Shown here piece by piece: positions 21,101-27,685 of a stretch of 64,000 nucleotides of DNA (position 1 is the first letter of the stretch; every line of letters starts with the position of its first letter). The translations under genes were made by a program, and so were the position numbers. The notes under the pieces were generated by a model. The model ran no database searches and was not told the origin of the DNA. It saw only the letters and a program-made list of their open reading frames with translations. The DNA is from Pseudomonas uvaldensis (GTDB lineage: Bacteria; Pseudomonadota; Gammaproteobacteria; Pseudomonadales; Pseudomonadaceae), in contig NZ_JAIWKS010000007.1 in the NCBI RefSeq assembly GCF_021271205.1, positions 186,001-250,000 of the forward strand, given 5' to 3'.

Positions 21101-21622
21101 CTGGGCGGCCCGGTAGCCGTTGAGGAAGTCCATCATGATGATCGAGAAGCACCAGGCATCCATCAGGATATGGTGATAGCTGCGCACGAACTGGTAGGTA
21201 TCGGGCGCCAACTTATACAGCCTGACACGCATCAGGGGCGCTTTGGTGAAGTCCAGTCCCTGGGCCCGTTCTTCACTGAGCAAGTGCTCCAGGCGTTCCT
21301 GTTGCTCACCTTCGCTCAGATGCGACCAGTCCTCATAGGTAATCGGCAATTCGACCTGCTTGTGCACCACTTGCATTGGACGCTTCTGCTGCTTCCAGAC
21401 AAAGGAAGTGCGCAGCAACTCATGGCGCTCCACCACCTGCGCCCAGGCCTGACGGAACGCCGCCAGATCGAGATTCGGCAGGACCATGACATGACGGTAT
21501 TGCAACAGGTACATGCCTTTGCCAGGGTGCAACAGACTGTGAAACAACAATCCCTGCTGCATGGGTGCCAGCGGATAAATCGCTTCGATATTGCGCGAAA
21601 GAGCTTTGACCTTGTCGTTCAT
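12158..21622 (-). CDS. NRPS, three elongation modules (C-A-T)x3
   Basis: About 3,154 residues from the ATG at 21622 (MNDKVKALS); the open frame extends further upstream but no family homology lies there. Domains: C (YPLAPMQQGLLF start, HHILMDA near 152, the type that follows an epimerase), A (TSGSTG near 634), T (LGGHS near 1022), C (HHIVADG near 1207), A (near 1677), T (near 2058), C (HHIIADA near 2243), A (near 2715), T (near 3092). I read the A codes as DIWELTADDK, DIVQIGGVYK and DMPQLGAVWK. The first resembles codes I recall for 2,4-diaminobutyrate in pseudomonad synthetases; I do not recognise the other two. The leading D-accepting condensation domain fits with the epimerase at the end of the preceding NRPS. 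No strong Shine-Dalgarno precedes 21622, and a 12-bp triplet repeat lies just upstream. Confidence 0.94.
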   Translation of the reverse strand: MNDKVKALSRNIEAIYPLAPMQQGLLFHSLLHPGKGMYLLQYRHVMVLPNLDLAAFRQAWAQVVERHELLRTSFVWKQQKRPMQVVHKQVELPITYEDWSHLSEGEQQERLEHLLSEERAQGLDFTKAPLMRVRLYKLAPDTYQFVRSYHHILMDAWCFSIIMMDFLNGYRAAQQGRRLNLPAPRPYRDFIRWLETQKPEDHQAFWQQRLAGFDTPNEFGFGHVGRVQGAAEPVEDCVEHLELEQTLALQSAAARHGITLNTLVQGAWALLLARYSGDRDLVFGITVAGRPVHLQGMESIVGLFINSLPLRWNVRPDDALAPWLKALQTENLTLREHESVSLAEIQRWSEVQRQDLFQSLFVFENAPIAADLRQGQLDYLISDMANRTHTNYPITVVIVPGERLHLQLTYQTDWFLREEIEQMLRHFRTLLLNIGAALHTHPETPLHHLAMLDEREIAHQHQVWAGGGLAADEQLLQPLYIERLQQQVRLTPERIAMVHGDRSLTFDQLNRAANRLARHLRAQGVNAGDLIAVFDERGLDLVVMILATLKAGAGWLPLDPRNPPQRLAQVLRQSRTPLLVHSAGLGELALEAVDLLEQRPKAVLYDPAVLSSYNDEDLNLAIHDLSLAYCIFTSGSTGTPKGAMVAHAGMLNNILGKLPGLGLDASDVIAQTAPQCFDISVWQTLAGLVLGARTVILGDCIVQDPDALASAIERHGISILEAVPSLMQSLLDAGLERSRLRWVLATGEALPPALARRWFDRYPAIPLMNAYGPAECSDDVAFHPLLERLPEQRINVPIGRATLNNRLYLLDADLQPIPAGAVGEIFVAGVGVGRGYMADPARTAAVFLPDPIANDGSRLYRTGDLARFLPNGDLEYVGRTDHQVKIRGHRIELDEIEACLSHYPGVREAVVVARDDQQRAKVLVAYVVGDAQLSIEALREHVLGHLPHYMTPGAFVFLERFPLNGNGKIDRKSLPAPDFAAQSQARYVAPISELQGQMVEAWQSVLGLGQVGVEDNFFELGGHSLLATQLIGLIGKLTGKDLPLRVVFERPTIAAMADWLENQAGTVKVSPTLLPRPDKLPLSFAQQRLWFLQQLDPHSPAYNLAGAVRLTGELHIADLQAALQAVVDRHEVLRTGFIEQAEGPGQLILARSELELPLVDVPNEEALHELLRQDAMTPFLLETAPLLRARLYRLAADAFVLSLNCHHIVADGWSLQLIIDEVCTQYRNRRQGVATTLPAPSMQYADYALWQHQWMNSKACEQELAFWREQLAGELPVLELAADFPRPAQASQAGGRVERRLSDALTARLRAFSARHGWSNFIPMLTAFQLLLRSRGGADDILIGVPVANRHHGVLQPLVGCFVNTLVYRKKLSGGRSLLQLMSELQALSVSVQSHQDLPFDYLIEQLGVVRQVSYNPLFQAMFNYFPGNALERFELTDVIAEPLDNRPDSALCDLHLDVRDSEHGINLSLQYSSDLFREETAQAMAEQYLAMLEALIEHPEGALGELAWQSAERSLARIEGPGVTGHQDLLQAFALQVARQPDATAILAGDERLSYAQLEQAAERLAAALQAHGVGIEDRVALSLPRDARLPMAMLAILKAGAAYVPLAEDTPPERGRYILEAAQPKLCLGTGASLAVLAQWNSGVALLDIDALSTTDRYKAPALAEDQLAYVLYTSGSTGQPKGVAISRGNLMNLMLAVEQAVPMTARDRVLALTTATFDIAIVELLLPLAHGASILLADREQARDPQAIDQLLLTGQPTIMQATPATWRMLVAHTSRSWQGVRAISGGEALPCALAEAIENRGARVINGYGPTEATVYSTFEVRSGGESAGVEVPIGHPVANTAAYVLDADLRPVAAGVPGELYLAGANLGRGYFAAARLTAAAFLPDPFVPGARMYRTGDRVRRNVHGSLDYLGRLDFQVKLRGFRIELGEIEALLARIPGVREAAVVLLGSGETASLVGYYAGDALDENMLRAALAEQLPDYMLPSQFVRLDTLPLSPSGKVDRKALPAPQQRDGQRGTLSSEWEREVARLWEELLGCTDVGAHDNFFALGGHSLLAARLVARIAEQHGRRLPLRTLFEQPVLRDFAAQVAAKSVEAESILRPFKEPLAPLHFTQQRLWFLDRLQGDTQAYHLSLALRLEGTLQPSLLEQALRQLSDRQHSLRTVFSETSDGARQSVEASTTVPLSFEPLEMDEQSPDFALRLSQEAQRPFDLSAPPLWRVRVYQGQDLSVLQVTLHHIIADARSLEIFFHELQLIYQALLQGRSASLPPLPLQFSDIAASWQSPAGQTRIESQLEYWRRTLEGEPPVLNLPTDKPRPAEQGYNGQRLRFSLPATLVKRVRDTAQRHGLTAFAPLLAAWNILLARHSGQREIWIGLPVAHRHQAHTDNLIGYFATTQVLRSHIDAQQPVEQFWQQLQATHLAAQQHADVPFERLVEALQVRRDLSHTPLFQALFNLIQRDAATGETRFAGLSTQRLDVESDSALVDIGLHIEQYGDDWQCVLEYNTDLFLDRTARRYADEYLHLLEGMLKNTQARLWDIDLANTDHALALRPWNQTAEALPREADLIARFERQVALTPEALALDCQDQQLSYAQLNALSNRLAHWLRTRGVGTDDLIAVCLTRGPWLLPTLLAIHKAGAAYLPLDPQHPADRLRFIIEHAHPTLVLSESLCGDVLDGVDNVWLDQLSLEACSVENPMLATHPEQRAYVIYTSGSTGTPKGVQVTRQNLSNLLAALDRQLPLSAADVWLASTTYAFDMCKPELFLPLVNGAAILLARREQVVDGHQLFALLRRATVFQATPAGWQILLETAQADWPPVRGLIGGEAVAAELVTELRSRGVVLINAYGPTETTVWSTTQALQDVPSGVADIGSPLLNTRCYVLDEMLRPVPLGTVGELYIAGAGVTRGYQHAAATTAAVYLPDPYANEPGSRMYRTGDLVRRRDDGRLAYVGRSDFQVKVRGFRIEPGEIESLLRRYPGVEEAVVMIDARSQSLFAWLQAPNPVDSAELRRHLEGLLPGYMIPAGFITQPRLALNANGKIDRKALPAPQPVTIQGVAPRTELEQQLAEIWQDLLELPQVGVFNSFFELGGHSLLAMRLMTQVESRFGIRIELRSLFHNPTIAGLAEQIEKPQGPSTDQALDEMQRLLSEMEE

Positions 21623-21640
21623 GCTGACGGTATCCGAACC

Positions 21641-21676
21641 TGTATGTATGCGTGTATGTATGCCTGTATGTATGGC
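21641..21676. repeat. Three tandem 12-bp units between two NRPS genes
   Basis: Units at 21641-21652, 21653-21664 and 21665-21676 share the core TGTATGTATG and differ only in the last two bases. They fill half of the 67-bp gap between the stop of the first NRPS (21690) and the start of the second (21622). The length is a multiple of three, and the upstream extension of the second NRPS frame reads through them as repeated Ile-His-Thr. Confidence 0.85.
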
Positions 21677-21689
21677 AACGCAGGGCTGA

Positions 21690-24600
21690 TCACTGCTCGA
21701 GCTGCTCGAGCAGACCCAGGAATTCATCGTCGGACAAGCCGGAGTCAGCGAAGTCCGAAGCCGTGGCGCGACCCACCGTGGGCGCCAGGCAATGGTCCAG
21801 CAAATCGGCAATGCGCTGCTGGAACTGCTGGGCCAACTTGCCGACCAAGGCCGGCTCGTGGATCTGCGGGTCGTAACGCCATTCGATGTGCAGCCGACCT
21901 TCGTTCACCAGCGCGGTGACATCCAGCAGATGCGTGCGACGGGTACTGTCGGCGCGCATGCCGGGGCAGATCGGCCGGGCCAATCGCCACAGGCTGGATG
22001 CCTCGAGCCATTGCTCAACCCGTCCCAGGTAATTGAAGGTCAACAGCGAGGCCGTTCCCAGGCCGTGGGCCGGGTCGAGGCGCAGCAATCCATAGCCCAG
22101 GCCTTGTTCAGGCAGGCGACGCAGGGCTTCCTTGGCCGCGATGATCGAGTGCTCGGGATCCCACGAGGTGTCGATGGCCAGCGGGTAGCGACTGGTGTGC
22201 CAACCGATCGAACGGGACAGATCGGGGCCTTGCTCCCAGCCGCTGCGACCGTGGCTTTCCATTTCCAGGGTGACTCGCTCGCGTCCCTGCCACTGCCCGA
22301 GGGTCCCGGCCAGGGCAGCCACCAGCAGATCCTGGACTTGAGTGCCGTAGGCACCATGGCAATCGCCCAACAACAACTGGGTCTGCTCAACGGACAGTTG
22401 TGCCTCCAGCGTCCGGCTCTCACCGTACAGACTGACCTGCTCGGGCACCGTGCCCTCAGCCGCCAGTTGCTCACGCCAGTAGTCCACCTGCGCCAGCACC
22501 TGCGGGTCACTGCGGTGGCGCTGCAACGCCTCGCTCCACACATGGAAACCTGCCGTGACGGCGGGCAGAACCGCATCCGGTTGCAGGTACAGGCTCTCCA
22601 GCTCGTGCAGCAGAACCTGCCAGGACACCGCATCGACCAGCAAATGATGGGCCGTGCAGAGCAACTCCCGGCTCTGGGTGAAATACACCCAGCGGATCAA
22701 CGGTGCCTGGGCCAGGTTCCAGCCCTGCTGCGAACGTTGCAGCAGGGCTTCGGTCAAGGGTTCTTCCTCCACTCGCAACAGCGCGTTGACCTGATCCTGG
22801 GAAAAGCTTTGATAGCGTTGCTGCCAGCCTTGCGAGGACGCTTCAAAGGTCAGGCGCAAGCTGGCATGGCGCTCCAGCAACGTGCCCAGGGCCTGGGTAA
22901 ACCGTTGTTGATCCAGTGGCTCGTCCAGGGCCAACAGCAACGACTGGTTCCAGTGTTCGGCCAGGTTCTGTCCCTGGGAAAAGAACCATTCCTGAATCGG
23001 CGTCAAGGCGAACGCCGTGGTGGGCTCGGCCGGGTGATTGGCGGGCTGCTCGATCGTCGCGCCAAGGTCCACCGCCTGCTCGGCCCAACCGCGCACGGTG
23101 GGCGATTCGAAGATCTGTTTGGGCTTGAGCTGCAGGCCTTGTTGTTTGGCTCGGGCGATGATCTGCAAACTCAGGATCGAGTCGCCGCCGACCGAGAAAA
23201 AGTTGTCGTCGACCTGCAGATCCGGGTTATTGAGAATCTCCCGGGCGATCTCCAACAGGCGCAGCTCCAGGGTGCGCCGTGGTGTCTGCACCACTCGCGC
23301 CAGGGCACGCACCGTCTGTTCGGCGAACAATTGCTTGGGCGTCATCAGGATCTGTTGCTGGCGCGCCAGGGCAATGATCTGCAAGCCGAGAATGGAATCG
23401 CCGCCCAGGGCAAAGAAGTTGTCATCGGGCCCGACCTCGGGGTTGCCGAGCATGGCGCGCCAGATGTCCAGTAACGCGGTTTCCACGGCGTTCAGGGGCT
23501 GGTCGTCCGACGGCCCTGCCTCATGGGCCGGCGCAGTCACTTGCTCAGCCAGGCGCAACAACGCCTGACGGTCGACCTTGCCGTTGGGCAACAAGGCGAA
23601 AGCGTCGAGACAATGCCATTGCGCCGGTTGCATGTAATCCGGCAGTTGCCGTTGCAGGACTGCCTGGATGTCGGCCAGCGCGGCCGGCGGCGCAATCAGG
23701 AAGGCGACCAGGCGATTGCCAGACAACGGCGTCGGGCAGTTCAGCACCCTGACGTCGCTGACCTGCGGCATGGCGCGCAATTGGGCCGCAACTTCGGCGG
23801 GCTCCACCCGGTAACCGCGGATCTTGACCTGCTCATCGAGGCGGCCGAGAAACTCCATCTGCCCCTGGTGATTGAGCCGTACCCGGTCACCGGTGCGATA
23901 ACCGTTCTCACCGAAACGTGCACGGTCATCGTCGCTGGCACTCAGATAACCCAGGGCCACGGTCGCTCCTTGAACGTACAGTTCGCCGCTGACGCCTGTC
24001 GGCAACAGGCTACCGTCAGGGCCACGCACGCTGACCTGGACGTTGGGCAGCGGCCGTCCCAGTGGCGCGGCGCCACCGGCATCCACCTCATGGGTCAACA
24101 CTCCGACCGTGGTTTCGCTGGGGCCGTAGTGGTTGACAATGCGCAAATCGGCCTTCAACGCACGCAAGCGTGTCACCAGATCGTGGCCCAAGGCTTCGCC
24201 ACCGACCACCAGGCACTGTCGTGGCAACAACCGCTGCGGGTCCTTGGCGATCAACAAGGCATTGAGGTGCGACGGCACGATCTTCAACAGATCCACGGGT
24301 TGGCGCGCCAGTACCGCTGCCAGCTCCTCGGCATCGAAGGCCAGGTCTTCGTCCAGCAGGCGCAGACAGCGACCGCTCAGCAGTGCGCCGAACAACGCGG
24401 TGTGCCCCAGGTCCGTCGCGCAACTGGCCAGACTGGCCAGGCTCGCATCGTCCGGCAGGCCCAGGCGCTCAAGGCAACCGGTCACGTAATGAATCAGGTT
24501 GCCCTGGCTGACTTCAACACCCTTGGGCCGTCCACTGGAGCCCGAGGTGTAGACCACGTACGCCGCAAGGTCGGCTGCCAGGGAAGCCCGCAAAGGCGAC

Positions 24601-26507
24601 TCACTGAACAAGGGTGCGGGCGGCAGCGCCAGCCACCGAACCTGCTCGGGCAGCCACTCGGGGCGCTCGCCTTCACTGATCCAGACCTTGGGCATGGCGT
24701 CCTGGCAGATGTCCTGCAAACGCGACGCCGGCCACTGCGGATCGAGCGCCAGGTAAGTCGCGCCGCATTGCCAGGCTGCGAGCATGTGCATCACCAACTC
24801 ACGACTGCGCGGCAAACACAGGGCAATGTGCTCACCGACCAGGCTCGAATCCTGCTGCAAACGTTCGCCACGGGCGACCACGGCACGGCCCAGCTCGGCA
24901 TAGCTGAGCGTACCCTGTTCATCCTGAAGGGCTATCGACTGGGGCTTGCGCCCACACTGTTCAGCGAACGCCTGCCAGGCGTTGCTGAAGGGAACCGGCA
25001 TGTCTTCCCCTTTGAGGAACGACTGCTGCTCGGGCGCCAGCCAGTCAAGCTCGGCAAACGGCACCTGGGGCCGTTCGATTGCCGCCAGGGCCAGGGCGAC
25101 GAACTGATCGCGATAGCGTTCGATCGTTTCGTGGCGATACAACGCCTTGCTGTAGCGCCACCGACATAGAAATCCCTCTTCTTCGTCGATGATCACCATG
25201 TTCAACTCGTGGGCCGCGCCTCGCTGCTCCGACAATAAGCGGTCGACATATTGTTCGAAGGGCGCAATGCGTTCCTTGTTCAACGTGAACATGTGCTGGA
25301 ACAGCGGTGCCCTACCCGCCTGGCGCGGTAGATCCAACTGCTTGACCAGACGCGAGAACGGATAATGACGGTGCTGCAGGGCTTGCTTGACGGTGGCGTC
25401 GACCTGCCTGGCCCATTCGCCGCTGGACAACTCCCGACGCAGACGGCAACGAATGGGCAGCGGGTTGACCAGATACCCCGGCAAGTTGACGTGTTCACGG
25501 CGCAAGCGCCAACCGCTGGGCGTTCCCAGGACGAAGTCGTCCTGGCCCGACAGCACGCCGAGAAACTGCTGGAACAGCGAGAACCACAACACATAGGGCG
25601 TCACCCCCCACTCTCGGGCGACGGCGCGAAACCGTGCCGTGGTGGCCGGGTCAAAGCGGACCGACAACTCACCACCCTTGAATGCCTGGTTGCTGCCATA
25701 GGGGAAATCCGTGGGCAGCTCCAAGGCCGGGGCTTCGGTCAGTTGTGCCTGCCACCATGCCAGCTCCACGGGCTCGGCCGCTTCACTGCGGATGTGCAAG
25801 TCGCTGCAATAATCGCGGTAGGCATCGGGGTTCACGGCGGGCAGCGGCTGATCGTTGATCAGCGCGAACAGCTCGTTGAGCACGATGTAGAACGTGGCCA
25901 GGTCCGCCGCGATGTGATGAATCACCAGCAGCACGGAGTACTCGACATGGCCGTCACGCGCATTGCTGAAGAGGACAACCCGGCTGACGTCTGCGTCTTC
26001 CAGCTTGAACGGAAGATCGGCCGCCTCGGTGATGCGTTGCTGCAACATTTGCGCGTCCGCATTCTGCAATGCCACACGCTGCAACGGCTGAACACGCTCG
26101 CGGTGGTACCACTGCAGCAAGTCGCCGTCGCGCTCGGCATAGGGCGTGCACAACAACGGATAGCGCTGTTGTACGGTTGCCCAGGCGTCTTGCAGACGCC
26201 GGGGCAAGTCCTCGGTAACGAACCGTGGTTTGATTCGTCCGGCATAGGCAATGTTGTAGGCGCAGCTGTCGGGCTCCAGACGCTGGAGAAACCAGAGCGC
26301 CTGCTCGTTGTCCGTCAGCGGGCGGGCGTCGAAATAGTCGGGATGCCGTTGCAGCCATTGCCGCACTTCGGCGTCGTGCGCCTGGAGCTGGGCACTGAGT
26401 TCTTCATCCAGTGCACTTGACGATCCGTGTGTCACGATCAAACGACCTTCGGCTATCGATAGGCGAATTCCACGCAGCCAGCAGCGATGCATCAGGCGAT
26501 CGAGCAT
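21690..26507 (-). CDS. Initiating NRPS (docking, C, A-Asp, T, T, E)
   Basis: About 1,605 residues from the ATG at 26507, which has AAGGA eight bases upstream; the longer open frame to 26654 would overlap the hydroxylase gene and is rejected. The N-terminus (1-55) looks like a TubC-type docking domain. Then come a C domain (HHIAADL near 198, Gly of HHxxxDG replaced), an A domain (TSGSSGRPKG near 655; code read as DLTKVGHVGK, Asp), two carriers (LGGDSILG near 1036, VGGDSILS near 1109) and an epimerization domain (HHLLVDAVSW near 1288, FNYLGR further on). It should supply D-configured Asp, hydroxylated or not. Being first in the operon, its C domain may accept a fatty acyl group, but no acyl-CoA or acyl-AMP ligase gene is present in the window, so acylation is unproven. 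Confidence 0.94.
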   Translation of the reverse strand: MLDRLMHRCWLRGIRLSIAEGRLIVTHGSSSALDEELSAQLQAHDAEVRQWLQRHPDYFDARPLTDNEQALWFLQRLEPDSCAYNIAYAGRIKPRFVTEDLPRRLQDAWATVQQRYPLLCTPYAERDGDLLQWYHRERVQPLQRVALQNADAQMLQQRITEAADLPFKLEDADVSRVVLFSNARDGHVEYSVLLVIHHIAADLATFYIVLNELFALINDQPLPAVNPDAYRDYCSDLHIRSEAAEPVELAWWQAQLTEAPALELPTDFPYGSNQAFKGGELSVRFDPATTARFRAVAREWGVTPYVLWFSLFQQFLGVLSGQDDFVLGTPSGWRLRREHVNLPGYLVNPLPIRCRLRRELSSGEWARQVDATVKQALQHRHYPFSRLVKQLDLPRQAGRAPLFQHMFTLNKERIAPFEQYVDRLLSEQRGAAHELNMVIIDEEEGFLCRWRYSKALYRHETIERYRDQFVALALAAIERPQVPFAELDWLAPEQQSFLKGEDMPVPFSNAWQAFAEQCGRKPQSIALQDEQGTLSYAELGRAVVARGERLQQDSSLVGEHIALCLPRSRELVMHMLAAWQCGATYLALDPQWPASRLQDICQDAMPKVWISEGERPEWLPEQVRWLALPPAPLFSESPLRASLAADLAAYVVYTSGSSGRPKGVEVSQGNLIHYVTGCLERLGLPDDASLASLASCATDLGHTALFGALLSGRCLRLLDEDLAFDAEELAAVLARQPVDLLKIVPSHLNALLIAKDPQRLLPRQCLVVGGEALGHDLVTRLRALKADLRIVNHYGPSETTVGVLTHEVDAGGAAPLGRPLPNVQVSVRGPDGSLLPTGVSGELYVQGATVALGYLSASDDDRARFGENGYRTGDRVRLNHQGQMEFLGRLDEQVKIRGYRVEPAEVAAQLRAMPQVSDVRVLNCPTPLSGNRLVAFLIAPPAALADIQAVLQRQLPDYMQPAQWHCLDAFALLPNGKVDRQALLRLAEQVTAPAHEAGPSDDQPLNAVETALLDIWRAMLGNPEVGPDDNFFALGGDSILGLQIIALARQQQILMTPKQLFAEQTVRALARVVQTPRRTLELRLLEIAREILNNPDLQVDDNFFSVGGDSILSLQIIARAKQQGLQLKPKQIFESPTVRGWAEQAVDLGATIEQPANHPAEPTTAFALTPIQEWFFSQGQNLAEHWNQSLLLALDEPLDQQRFTQALGTLLERHASLRLTFEASSQGWQQRYQSFSQDQVNALLRVEEEPLTEALLQRSQQGWNLAQAPLIRWVYFTQSRELLCTAHHLLVDAVSWQVLLHELESLYLQPDAVLPAVTAGFHVWSEALQRHRSDPQVLAQVDYWREQLAAEGTVPEQVSLYGESRTLEAQLSVEQTQLLLGDCHGAYGTQVQDLLVAALAGTLGQWQGRERVTLEMESHGRSGWEQGPDLSRSIGWHTSRYPLAIDTSWDPEHSIIAAKEALRRLPEQGLGYGLLRLDPAHGLGTASLLTFNYLGRVEQWLEASSLWRLARPICPGMRADSTRRTHLLDVTALVNEGRLHIEWRYDPQIHEPALVGKLAQQFQQRIADLLDHCLAPTVGRATASDFADSGLSDDEFLGLLEQLEQ

Positions 26508-26577
26508 TTGATGTCCTTCATTGTGCTTGTTCGAAATAGGCCGCCCATTGCAACGGCCTTCTGAAAGAAAGAGGCGA

Positions 26578-27567
26578 TCAGCCTGCCGAGGCAGGTTCCG
26601 CCATGGCGACCACGACCTTGCGCGCCCCCTGGAAAGTGGAACGACCGTGTGCAACCAGCATGTTGTCGAGCATCAAGACGTCACCCGTCTGCCACGGAAA
26701 GCTCACCTGACAGCGCTGCAGGACTTCGCGAATGTGCTCCAACGCGTGCAATTCAATTGGCGAGCCGTCGCCATAAAACACGTTACGCGGCACACCCTGC
26801 TCGCCGACGATGGAGATCAGTGTCTCGCGTACCGGCGCTGCAAGGTTGGAGATATGGAATAGATGCGCCTGATTGAACCACACCCACTCACCCGTCACCG
26901 GATGCTGAGCCACAGCCTGGCAGACCTGGCGAGTGGAAAGCTCACCGTCGTCCTTCCACTGGAACTCAATGTTGCTGGCGCGACAGAATTGCTCGACCTG
27001 TGAGCGATCCTCGGTGCTGAAAGCCTGTTGCCAAGGCAAGTCCAGGCCGTTGCCGTAATTGCGCACATACATCAGGCGCTTCTCGGCAAAACGCTGGCGG
27101 ATAGCAGGGTCGATTTGCTGATAGACGAGACGGCTGTCGGCAATGGGCGTTTCACCGCCGACCTGCGCAGCCTGCACACAATGAAACCAGATCTTCATCG
27201 GCCAGTTCAGCGAATAGGACTGCTCATTGTGCAGCGGGATAACCTGGTGGGCCGGGTACTCGGTGGAGGTATACACCCGGTTGTTGAGCTTGGTGCGCGG
27301 GGTAGAGGCATAGTCGTAGGTCAGCAGCTCGTGACCGAAGCTGCGCGCGAATTCCTCGAAGTCCGCCTCCCCCTTGAATGCGAAACCGCGAAATAAAATA
27401 CCACCGGCACGAGGCAACTCGGCCTCTACTGCCTGCAGGATCCGCTCTCGACTGGCTTGCCAGGCATCGCCGGCAAGCGGAGCCTGGAATATGAACGGCA
27501 GGGTCTGCTCGTTACCCGGTACATCATCCATGGTTTGAACCTGTGCGTGCACCCAACCACTTTCCAT
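26578..27567 (-). CDS. Stand-alone SyrP/TauD-like amino-acid beta-hydroxylase
   Basis: A 329-residue Fe(II)/2-oxoglutarate enzyme if translated from the ATG at 27567 (G-rich run seven bases upstream); an ATG at 27585 and a GTG at 27612 are alternatives. The metal triad is visible as HNE (LHNEQSYS) and the distal His in VAHGRSTF, followed by Arg for 2-oxoglutarate. It is clearly homologous to the hydroxylase domain fused to the NRPS at 3126-12155. In siderophore pathways such stand-alone enzymes hydroxylate carrier-bound Asp (delftibactin, cupriachelin) or His. Asp is the likely substrate here because no histidine code was recognised and two Asp modules lack a fused hydroxylase. It is the first gene after the Fur-like box and leads the NRPS operon. 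Confidence 0.88.
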   Translation of the reverse strand: MESGWVHAQVQTMDDVPGNEQTLPFIFQAPLAGDAWQASRERILQAVEAELPRAGGILFRGFAFKGEADFEEFARSFGHELLTYDYASTPRTKLNNRVYTSTEYPAHQVIPLHNEQSYSLNWPMKIWFHCVQAAQVGGETPIADSRLVYQQIDPAIRQRFAEKRLMYVRNYGNGLDLPWQQAFSTEDRSQVEQFCRASNIEFQWKDDGELSTRQVCQAVAQHPVTGEWVWFNQAHLFHISNLAAPVRETLISIVGEQGVPRNVFYGDGSPIELHALEHIREVLQRCQVSFPWQTGDVLMLDNMLVAHGRSTFQGARKVVVAMAEPASAG

Positions 27568-27643
27568 ATTGAAGCCCCCCGCCATTCCGATCAGCGTATT
27601 TTTCGAGAGCACAAACTAATACAAACGACTAACAGGTGCAATA

Positions 27644-27662
27644 GAGAATCATTGTCATTAAT
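27644..27662 (-). promoter_or_regulatory. Fur-like box upstream of the hydroxylase/NRPS operon
   Basis: The minus-strand reading AATGACAATGATTCTC matches 13 of 16 positions of the Fur consensus half AATGATAATCATTATC. It lies 77 bp before the hydroxylase start, in the 70-120 bp gap after the binding-protein gene. Iron-repressed transcription of the biosynthetic operon is the expected role. Confidence 0.65.
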
Positions 27663-27685
27663 GTCAATCGTATTACAGAAATGGA

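Noticed and set aside
21641..21676. CRISPR-like array
   Set aside because: Units are contiguous 12-mers without spacers.
26508..26654. Extended N-terminus for the first NRPS
   Set aside because: It would overlap the hydroxylase gene, has no ribosome site and no homology; the ATG at 26507 has a clear SD.
26578..27567. SyrB2-type halogenase instead of hydroxylase
   Set aside because: The metal-binding acid is present (HNE); halogenases of this fold have a small residue there.
1..27612. Pyoverdine biosynthesis locus
   Set aside because: No chromophore-forming NRPS, ornithine hydroxylase or periplasmic maturation genes are present; Asp modules and beta-hydroxylases point to a different siderophore.
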